Assembly: GCA_910584095.1 (NCBI GenBank)
Contig: CAJTYU010000056.1
Coordinates: 1 to 5,835 of the forward strand
Origin: an uncultured Dorea sp.
GTDB taxonomy: Bacteria > Bacillota > Clostridia > Lachnospirales > Lachnospiraceae
DNA length: 5,835 bases
Direction of reading: 5' to 3'
In this document: piece by piece, positions 1 through 3,564 of the stretch
Numbering within the stretch: position 1 is the first letter of the stretch
Layout of the letters: each line of letters begins with the position of its first letter
The notes under the pieces: generated by a model
Told to the model about the DNA's origin: nothing
The model's database searches: none
The model's input: the letters and a program-made list of their open reading frames with translations, nothing else
Made by a program: the position numbers and the translations under genes

Positions 1-240
1 GTGGAAAAGATATCATGGAGTATGCCGACTTATTGGAAAAAACATAACCTGATCCAGTTTGCGGCTTTTAAGAAGCATATAGGATTGTATCCTGGCCCTG
101 AAGCGGTGGGGACATTTGCGGACAAGCTAAAGGAATATAAGACAAGCAAAGGAGCCATACAGTTTCCATATGATAAGCCTCTGCCGCTTGAACTAATTGG
201 AGAGATTGCAAAATGGTGTGAAAAGGAGAATGGCTGCTAA
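1..240 (+). CDS. DUF1801 (YdhG-like) protein, C-terminal part
   Basis: The reading frame is open from the first base, and the first codon (GTG) is probably an internal valine, because family members are about 110-125 residues and this piece has 79. Visible family features are KISWSMPTYW near the start, FAAFKKHIGLYPG at residues 20-32, and YKTSKGAIQFPYDKPLP at residues 46-62. All are typical of the DUF1801/YdhG fold, which is related to the CyaY/YjbR-type small proteins. Some relatives have been described as iron chaperones, but most have no proven role and none is claimed here. About 40 N-terminal residues should lie upstream of the window. The stop codon overlaps the start of the next gene as TAATG, so the two are probably co-translated. 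The family call is from recalled similarity. Confidence 0.8.
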   Translation: MEKISWSMPTYWKKHNLIQFAAFKKHIGLYPGPEAVGTFADKLKEYKTSKGAIQFPYDKPLPLELIGEIAKWCEKENGC

Positions 241-617
241 TGGATACAGATGTTTTAAGTTTCTTTGATGAGCATATGGATTTCCTTGCCTTTTACGAGG
301 CTTTTGAGAGCAGCGTGAGGAAAGAGATTAAAGATGTACGGATAGAGGTACAGAAAACCCAGATTTCATTTTATAACAGGCACTTATTTGCATGTGTTTC
401 TTTTGCACGGATTCGCAGGAAGAAAGACTGTCCCCCAAATTATATTGTTATTACATTTGGCTTGAATTATAAGTTGAAATCCCCAAGGGTTGAAGCGGTA
501 TCTGAGCCTTATCCGAACAGGTGGACGCATCATGTTTTGATATCAGATCCTGGTGAGATTGATGAGGAGCTGATGGGATGGATCAAAGAGGCGGCGGCTT
601 TTTCTGATAATAAATAA
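240..617 (+). CDS. DUF5655 domain protein
   Basis: This is a 125-residue protein of unknown function. The N-terminal FFDEHMDFLAFYEAFESSVR, the central VRIEVQKTQISFYNRHLFACVSF (around residues 34-56) and the C-terminal helix with EIDEELMGWIKEA match what I recall of the DUF5655 domain, a small soluble alpha/beta fold that fills the whole protein. There is no signal peptide or membrane segment. The start is the ATG at 240, which overlaps the preceding stop by one base. An AAGGAG at 223-228 lies 11 nt upstream, slightly far, so coupling to the upstream gene probably helps initiation. DUF1801 and DUF5655 proteins are both small and soluble; their pairing here suggests a shared role, but that is inference. 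Confidence 0.75.
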   Translation: MDTDVLSFFDEHMDFLAFYEAFESSVRKEIKDVRIEVQKTQISFYNRHLFACVSFARIRRKKDCPPNYIVITFGLNYKLKSPRVEAVSEPYPNRWTHHVLISDPGEIDEELMGWIKEAAAFSDNK

Positions 618-661
618 ATTCATTCATATTTGGAAATAGAAAAGTAAAGGAGAAACAAACT

Positions 662-1384
662 GTGGCGGTAGAAAATGGAGTATGGACGATGCATGGCATG
701 GATTGGAATGATCCGTACCGTATCCGTTCTTTCAGAGAGCTAATTAACTGGATCAATGAGATTGGGTTTCTGCCTTTCTTTAAAAATGAAATTGAAGGCT
801 TCTCAGTTGAAGAGCATACGTCCAATCTTTACTGGTGGACAGGAAACAAAGAACAGGATCCATGGGAGTGGCGTGAACTCATCGCGGGGAGCGGTGAAGT
901 GGCATATGGGAAGTTCTTTCATAAAAAGGCCGGATTCATTTCGAAAGAATGGTTTCCTTATTTTGCAAATTACCGGAGAGACGGTTATGATTTTGATGCA
1001 AGGTGGGAGGATGGTCTTGCAAGTATGCGCTGCAAGAAGATTATGGATAAATTTGAGGAGCAGGAAGAATGGATGAGCCATGAACTGAAAAAACAGGCAG
1101 GATTTGGCAAAGGCGGAGAAAAGAATTACAGCGGCATCATCACAGAGCTTCAGATGCAGACCTATCTTATCACATGCGATTTTCGGCAGAAACGGAATAA
1201 AAAAGGTGCGGAATATGGAATGGCAGTTTCTGTCTATACGACTCCGGAAGAGCTGTGGGGATACGATCAGGTAACGTCTGCATATAAAGAGACGCCGGAG
1301 ACATCCAGAGAACGTATTTACAGGCATGTGATGGAACAATATCCGAATGCGGCAGAAAAACAGATAAAGACTTTGATGAAATAA
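662..1384 (+). CDS. AlkZ-related protein
   Basis: This is a 240-residue soluble protein. The start is GTG at 662, supported by AAAGGAG at 646-652 with 9 nt spacing; no in-frame ATG has a comparable site. I recognise WEWRELIAGSGEVAYGKFF (about residues 68-86), the NYRRDGYDFDARWEDGLAS stretch (about 103-121) and LQMQTYLITCDFRQKRNKKG (about 163-182), which match proteins annotated as AlkZ-related in Lachnospiraceae. True AlkZ/YcaQ enzymes are about 400-residue DNA glycosylases that unhook interstrand crosslinks. This short relative covers only a related region, and I cannot point to a catalytic QxQ-type motif, so glycosylase activity should not be assumed. It follows the DUF5655 gene after 44 nt and probably sits in the same transcript. 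Confidence 0.65.
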   Translation: MAVENGVWTMHGMDWNDPYRIRSFRELINWINEIGFLPFFKNEIEGFSVEEHTSNLYWWTGNKEQDPWEWRELIAGSGEVAYGKFFHKKAGFISKEWFPYFANYRRDGYDFDARWEDGLASMRCKKIMDKFEEQEEWMSHELKKQAGFGKGGEKNYSGIITELQMQTYLITCDFRQKRNKKGAEYGMAVSVYTTPEELWGYDQVTSAYKETPETSRERIYRHVMEQYPNAAEKQIKTLMK

Positions 1385-1399
1385 AGGAGGGCTTTAGGC

Positions 1400-2026
1400 T
1401 TGATCAACAGGGAAGATATGCTGGAATTGACCAGGCGGATGACGCCGGCTCGGACATCCATTACTAGGATAGCCGGGTGTTACATAGACCGGGATGGGGA
1501 GTTTGATGGAAGTTTCAATACCAATTTCCTGAAGCTTTCCGGTTCCGACAGAGCGAAAAATCTGAAACTGGCAAAGACGGTGCCGTTTTCCGATACGAAT
1601 AAGAATCTGAAAAAATATGAATTTGCGCCGGAAGCACAGAAACCGGGAAACATGTGGCAGTTACTCATGGCTATGAAGGAATGTGGATTGAAGAATGACG
1701 CTTTGATGGATACGTTTTACGATGTAGTTATGGAGCGCTACTTGGCAGATTCCGAATATGCCATTCTGGTATTCCATGACCGGTATGATATTCCGGTGAA
1801 GGCATCTGATAAAGAGCGGTTAGGGGAATCGGAGGAAGTGTTTGAATATTTGATCTGTGTGATCTGCCCGCTTTCCGGGGAATACGAGCCGGGAGAACCA
1901 GAGTGCGGGTTCCTGTTTCCTGCATTTACAGAGCGGTGCGGGGATCTGAACCATGTAAATGTTTATCAGAAAAATCCGGTCAGGCCGCATATGGAACTCG
2001 TAAGGGAGATTCTGGGGGCAGAATAA
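1400..2026 (+). CDS. DUF4317 family protein, short form
   Basis: This is a 208-residue protein of unknown function. The start is TTG at 1400, fixed by a perfect AAAGGAGG at 1383-1390 with 9 nt spacing and by the family's typical opening (MINREDMLELTRRM). Other family marks are SITRIAGCYID (about residues 20-30), MAMKECGLKNDALMDTFYD (about 90-108), VFHDRYDIPVK (about 124-134), EEVFEYLICVICPLSGEYE (about 145-163) and CGFLFPAFTERCGDLNHVNV (about 169-188). As I remember them, many DUF4317 proteins are close to 400 residues. This one ends where the longer forms continue, so it is either a natural short subfamily or a C-terminally truncated copy. It starts 15 nt after the AlkZ-related gene and is probably in the same operon. 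Confidence 0.75.
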   Translation: MINREDMLELTRRMTPARTSITRIAGCYIDRDGEFDGSFNTNFLKLSGSDRAKNLKLAKTVPFSDTNKNLKKYEFAPEAQKPGNMWQLLMAMKECGLKNDALMDTFYDVVMERYLADSEYAILVFHDRYDIPVKASDKERLGESEEVFEYLICVICPLSGEYEPGEPECGFLFPAFTERCGDLNHVNVYQKNPVRPHMELVREILGAE

Positions 2027-2057
2027 TAGAAATGAAAAAAAGAAAGGTGGAGGCGGG

Positions 2058-2282
2058 ATGGCATATAAGCCGGAATTATGGGCGGAAGCAAAGAAAAAAT
2101 GTCGGTTGAATGAAGAGGAAATCCGTATGGCGAAGGAAATGGGACTGAATCCGAAAAGCCTGATCAAAAATATTCCCAGTCCCAGAGAGCAGTGGAAACA
2201 GCCGGTGAAGATCTGGATTCGGGAAATGTATGAAGAAAAGTGTAGAAAAAAAGAAAAACAGAATGGTCGCGCCTTAGTATGA
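2058..2282 (+). CDS. Small conserved hypothetical protein
   Basis: This is a 74-residue, very basic, Lys/Arg/Glu-rich protein with no membrane segment. The N-terminal MAYKPELWAEAKKKC and the central RMAKEMGLNPKSLIKNIPS resemble a small hypothetical protein I associate with Lachnospiraceae genomes, but I know of no function. Residues 17-36 look helical, and the 'MGLNPKSLIKNIPS' segment resembles a short helix-turn of unknown role. The ATG at 2058 has a purine-rich leader (AAAGGTGG at 2043-2050, then GGAGG at 2049-2053). The C-terminus (KKEKQNGRALV) departs from the lysine/arginine tail I expect and may mark a rearrangement point just downstream. Confidence 0.6.
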   Translation: MAYKPELWAEAKKKCRLNEEEIRMAKEMGLNPKSLIKNIPSPREQWKQPVKIWIREMYEEKCRKKEKQNGRALV

Positions 2283-2503
2283 CACTGGTGGAGTAGGTGG
2301 AGGCGATTTTAGATGTGCAGATTATGGCGCATGCAAATATAGATTAGAGCAATAGATGAGTATATCTAAGAGAACAGTCGGTTGCTGTAATTGTCTGTCT
2401 TTTGTATGCTTTTGAATGTAAATTAAAAGGAGAACCAGACGCATCCGATTCCCCTAAGTACGCTCCGTAGAGACGCACCGCTATTCACATTTATAGTATA
2501 CAA
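2283..2503. other. Gene-free stretch
   Basis: I see no supportable gene here on either strand. An open plus-strand frame at 2278-2349 reads a glycine-rich then cysteine-containing peptide tail (GGVGGGDFRCADYGACKYR) but has no start codon. The stretch lies between the small-gene block and the first toxin-antitoxin module and may contain a junction of the conjugative element, but no attachment-site repeat could be identified. Confidence 0.5.
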
Positions 2504-2528
2504 GGGGACTTGAAATATCCAAGTCCCC
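2504..2528. repeat. 9-bp perfect inverted repeat at antitoxin-1 promoter
   Basis: GGGGACTTG (2504-2512) is matched by CAAGTCCCC (2520-2528) around a 7-nt loop. It overlaps the -35 box (2510-2515) and most of the spacer of the antitoxin-1 promoter. No T-run follows, so it is unlikely to be an efficient terminator for plus-strand readthrough. An operator for a dimeric repressor or a cruciform-type element is more likely, though unproven. Confidence 0.6.
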
Positions 2529-2538
2529 AGTGTATAAT
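2510..2538 (+). promoter_or_regulatory. Promoter of antitoxin RNA 1
   Basis: A -35 TTGAAA (2510-2515) and a perfect -10 TATAAT (2533-2538) are separated by exactly 17 nt, a near-consensus sigma-70/SigA promoter. The predicted start is near 2545. It fires toward the 3' end of the minus-strand toxin gene and is clearly stronger in sequence than the toxin's own promoter, as expected for a type I antitoxin. Confidence 0.75.
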
Positions 2539-2544
2539 CAAGAA

Positions 2545-2648
2545 AAAGAAGGTAGTCAGATGCAAGATCTGATGCCCTCAGTCAAAATGATAAGTAAAAT
2601 AGAAATAGCATCCTTGACTTTGGACGGTGTAGGATGCTATTTCTTATT
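2545..2648 (+). ncRNA. Predicted antisense antitoxin RNA 1
   Basis: This is an RNA of about 100 nt inferred from the strong promoter at 2510-2538 and the shared hairpin at 2601-2644. It contains no reading frame with a ribosome binding site. It has a 6-bp stem (TCAGAT 2556-2561 with ATCTGA 2567-2572, loop GCAAG) followed by the unpaired-looking TGCCCTC (2573-2579), which is complementary, with two wobble pairs, to the toxin's ribosome binding site. It is fully complementary to the toxin mRNA over the terminator region (about 2601-2648). The expected role is binding the toxin mRNA to block translation or trigger RNase III decay. The ends are predictions. Confidence 0.65.
2601..2644. terminator. 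Shared convergent terminator of TA module 1
   Basis: A 14-bp perfect stem (2601-2614 with 2631-2644) surrounds a 16-nt loop. It is followed by a T-rich tract on the minus strand (TTTCTATTTTACTT read from 2644 down) and a weaker one on the plus strand. The toxin stop codon lies inside the stem. The same hairpin ends both the toxin mRNA and the antitoxin RNA, as in pAD1 par/Fst-type loci. On the toxin strand the loop has CACCGTCC (2622-2629), which can pair with the toxin ribosome binding site at 7 of 8 positions. Confidence 0.8.
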
Positions 2649-2717
2649 ATGTCGGTCTATATAAGTCAAAGCCGCAAAGATCACCAATAGTAATGTCAAA
2701 ATTTCCATTGTGTTCAT
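2637..2717 (-). CDS. Small hydrophobic toxin, type I TA (holin-like/Fst-like)
   Basis: This is a 26-residue peptide with a polar start (MNTME), a hydrophobic core of about 14 residues (ILTLLLVIFAALTY, residues 5-18) and a charged end (IDRHNKK). This fits one short transmembrane helix with a positive C-terminus, as in the Fst/TxpA/BsrG and 'putative holin-like toxin' peptides, which damage or depolarise the membrane when over-made. The ATG at 2715-2717 is chosen because AAGGAGG (2727-2733) lies 9 nt upstream; an in-frame ATG at 2721-2723 is only 3 nt from it. The TAG stop is inside the terminator stem. A promoter at 2794-2822 and a convergent antisense RNA complete the module. Family assignment is from length, layout and residue pattern. 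Confidence 0.78.
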   Translation of the reverse strand: MNTMEILTLLLVIFAALTYIDRHNKK

Positions 2718-2723
2718 GGGCAT

Positions 2724-2748
2724 CACCCTCCTTCTTTACTAGAGGGCA
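2724..2748 (-). promoter_or_regulatory. Ribosome binding site hairpin of toxin 1
   Basis: In the toxin mRNA, TGCCCTC (complement of 2742-2748) can pair with GAGGGTG (complement of 2724-2730) around an 11-nt loop: five Watson-Crick and two wobble pairs. This covers most of the AAGGAGG ribosome binding site and would keep translation low. The same TGCCCTC occurs in antitoxin RNA 1 at 2573-2579. Confidence 0.5.
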
Positions 2749-2793
2749 GGAACGAAATGCATCCGTTTTCTTCTTTTAATGATTATAGGACAT

Positions 2794-2822
2794 AGTATAA
2801 CATGAGAGTGATATGCAAGCAA
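2794..2822 (-). promoter_or_regulatory. Promoter of toxin 1
   Basis: Read on the minus strand there is a weak -35 TTGCTT (2817-2822), a 17-nt spacer, and an extended -10 TGTTATACT with the TATACT at 2794-2799. The start would be near 2787, giving a leader of about 70 nt before the toxin ATG and a transcript of about 190 nt to the shared hairpin. Confidence 0.65.
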
Positions 2823-2859
2823 TAAGGTAAGGGTCTTAGCGAAGAATCTAATATTGAAA

Positions 2860-3154
2860 TTATAGATTCTGCCTGATGATCCGGGAAATCAACCCAACTG
2901 CTACATTCCGCTCTTCGTCAATGTGCGTCATGACAAAGGATACTTCATCCTTCTTTCCTACTGTCCGGTTATCATAGCAGGAGTGGGCAATGGCATTGAC
3001 TCTGATGGAAAGTCGGACAAATACTGTCCCTCTGTGGATGTCTTCCATGGTTCCGGCATATTTTCCCTGAATCTTGCATTTCTTCATGTTTTCCTTGCCG
3101 GTATTGCCTTCCACGCTTTTAACATCTGCTTTGACTGTTATCTTTATAAGATTT
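2860..3154 (-). pseudogene. Duplicated 3' fragment of S1-domain gene
   Basis: This is a second, truncated copy of the end of the S1-domain gene at 3565-4497. It covers that protein's last 95 or so residues, including the whole third S1-like repeat (GKYAGTMEDIHRGTVFVRLS, then NVAVGLISRIIRQNL) and the stop. Codons are preserved without a frameshift, and many differences are third-position or conservative changes, so the copy derives from a functional relative. The frame remains open upstream to an ATG at 3276, but that extension is unrelated sequence with no ribosome binding site or promoter, so expression is unlikely. Homology stops at about 3146-3154. Confidence 0.85.
2866..3154. repeat. Direct repeat, copy 1 (pairs with 3571-3859)
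   Basis: The copy aligns with 3571-3859 at a constant offset of 705 with no gaps. I count 26 mismatches over the 289 positions, and 23 over the first 280 (about 92% identity). It is the 3' part of an S1-domain gene. Confidence 0.9.
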
Positions 3155-3208
3155 GAGGAGTCGCTGGAGCGGCTAGTCCAGAAATTGAATGAGAAATCTA
3201 TATTGTAA
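3146..3208 (+). other. Orphan 3' coding tail, plus strand
   Basis: Directly after the S1 homology breaks, a plus-strand frame reads IRFEESLERLVQKLNEKSIL and then TAA at 3206-3208. The stretch is amphipathic and helix-like, with charged and leucine residues spaced as in a real protein terminus. There is no start codon or coding sequence upstream in this frame beyond the junction. It may be the last 20 codons of a gene otherwise lost in the rearrangement, brought along with toxin module 2. It could also be chance. Confidence 0.3.
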
Positions 3209-3231
3209 GATATTGTAAATTTTGGTAGAAT
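3203..3231 (+). promoter_or_regulatory. Promoter of toxin 2
   Basis: A -35 TTGTAA (3203-3208), a 17-nt spacer and an extended -10 TGGTAGAAT (TAGAAT at 3226-3231) predict a start near 3238. The leader to the toxin ATG would be about 109 nt. Confidence 0.65.
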
Positions 3232-3260
3232 ACTAATAGGCGCTACTAGAAAAACGGTAG

Positions 3261-3296
3261 GCGGCTGGTCCTTCACCAGAGGGACTGGACCCTCTG
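3261..3296 (+). promoter_or_regulatory. Structured leader of toxin 2 mRNA
   Basis: CAGAGGG (3277-3283) pairs perfectly with CCCTCTG (3290-3296) around the loop ACTGGA. Just upstream, GCGGCTGGTCC (3261-3271) is the inverse complement, with one mismatch, of 3490-3500, the segment that also gives the 5' part of antitoxin RNA 2. Long, folded leaders of this sort are typical of type I toxin mRNAs, where folding delays translation. Confidence 0.5.
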
Positions 3297-3346
3297 ATTA
3301 CATAGAAATCCCTGCAAAGGGAAATCTGGGAAAGGAGGGCAAGCTA

Positions 3347-3439
3347 ATGAGTGATTTTGAAATGCTCTCCATTGTACTTATGATTCTAGCAATCATAGTT
3401 ACGATATTAATAGCATACATCGAAAACACAAAAAAGTAA
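3347..3439 (+). CDS. Small hydrophobic toxin, type I TA (holin-like/Fst-like)
   Basis: This is a 30-residue peptide: polar start MSDFE, a hydrophobic core from about residue 7 to 25 (LSIVLMILAIIVTILIAYI) and a charged end ENTKK. It is a single predicted transmembrane helix. It shares with the module 1 peptide the pattern E-x-L near the start and Y-I-(D/E)-x-x-x-K-K at the end, with only loose identity in the core. AGGAGG at 3333-3338 lies 8 nt from the ATG. The TAA stop lies in the terminator stem. A consensus promoter from the opposite side makes an antisense RNA across the 3' end. Membrane-acting toxin of a type I module is the best explanation. A stand-alone membrane microprotein is the alternative. 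Confidence 0.78.
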   Translation: MSDFEMLSIVLMILAIIVTILIAYIENTKK

Positions 3440-3521
3440 CCGCCCTCGCCAAGGCTACGGTTACTTTGTGTAAGTAATTAATAAACTTTGGACCAACCGC
3501 TTATCGGCAGTGCCTTTTTCT
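3430..3521 (-). ncRNA. Predicted antisense antitoxin RNA 2
   Basis: This is an RNA of about 92 nt inferred from the very strong promoter at 3528-3556 and the hairpin at 3433-3467. On this strand the hairpin is followed by six T residues (complement of 3430-3435), a good intrinsic terminator. It is fully complementary to the toxin mRNA over the terminator, including a loop carrying GAGGGC that matches the toxin loop GCCCTC. Its upstream part contains GCGGTTGGTCC (complement of 3490-3500), resembling a toxin-leader segment. It has no ribosome binding site or frame. It is expected to pair with the toxin mRNA and silence it. Confidence 0.7.
3433..3467. terminator. Shared convergent terminator of TA module 2
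   Basis: A 10-bp perfect stem (AAAGTAACCG at 3433-3442 with CGGTTACTTT at 3458-3467) surrounds a 15-nt loop. On the minus strand a six-T run follows at once; on the plus strand the T-rich part is only the stem end. In the toxin mRNA, GCCCTC (3442-3447), which straddles the stem-loop boundary, is a perfect complement of GAGGGC at the toxin ribosome binding site (3335-3340). Confidence 0.8.
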
Positions 3522-3527
3522 ATTCTT

Positions 3528-3556
3528 ATTCTAGCAAAGAGAAGAAAGAATGTCAA
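3528..3556 (-). promoter_or_regulatory. Promoter of antitoxin RNA 2
   Basis: Read on the minus strand, a perfect -35 TTGACA (3551-3556), a 17-nt spacer and an extended -10 TGCTAGAAT (TAGAAT at 3528-3533) form one of the strongest promoter matches in the window. The start is near 3521. It lies only 8 nt beyond the stop codon of the S1-domain gene. Confidence 0.8.
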
Positions 3557-3564
3557 ATTTTACT

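Noticed and set aside
803..1339. 178-residue minus-strand ORF
   Set aside because: It is antisense to the AlkZ-related gene, has no family resemblance and no ribosome binding site, and is a shadow frame.
1820..2167. 115-residue minus-strand ORF across two plus-strand genes
   Set aside because: It is opposite to well-supported DUF4317 and hypothetical genes with good start signals, and its composition is that of a shadow frame.
2283..2500. tRNA or attachment site for the conjugative element
   Set aside because: No cloverleaf and no repeated att core could be found within the window.
2504..2528. Inverted repeat as an intrinsic terminator of the upstream operon
   Set aside because: No T-run follows on either side, and it overlaps a near-consensus promoter, so a regulatory role is at least as likely.
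2556..2644. CRISPR-like or tandem repeat structure
   Set aside because: The short inverted motifs are single hairpins within one RNA; there is no regular repeat-spacer spacing anywhere in the window.
2860..3276. 138-residue minus-strand ORF as a functional gene
   Set aside because: Only its last 95 or so residues match the S1 protein. The N-terminal 40 or so are unrelated leader or promoter sequence of toxin module 2 with no ribosome binding site, so it is treated as a gene fragment.
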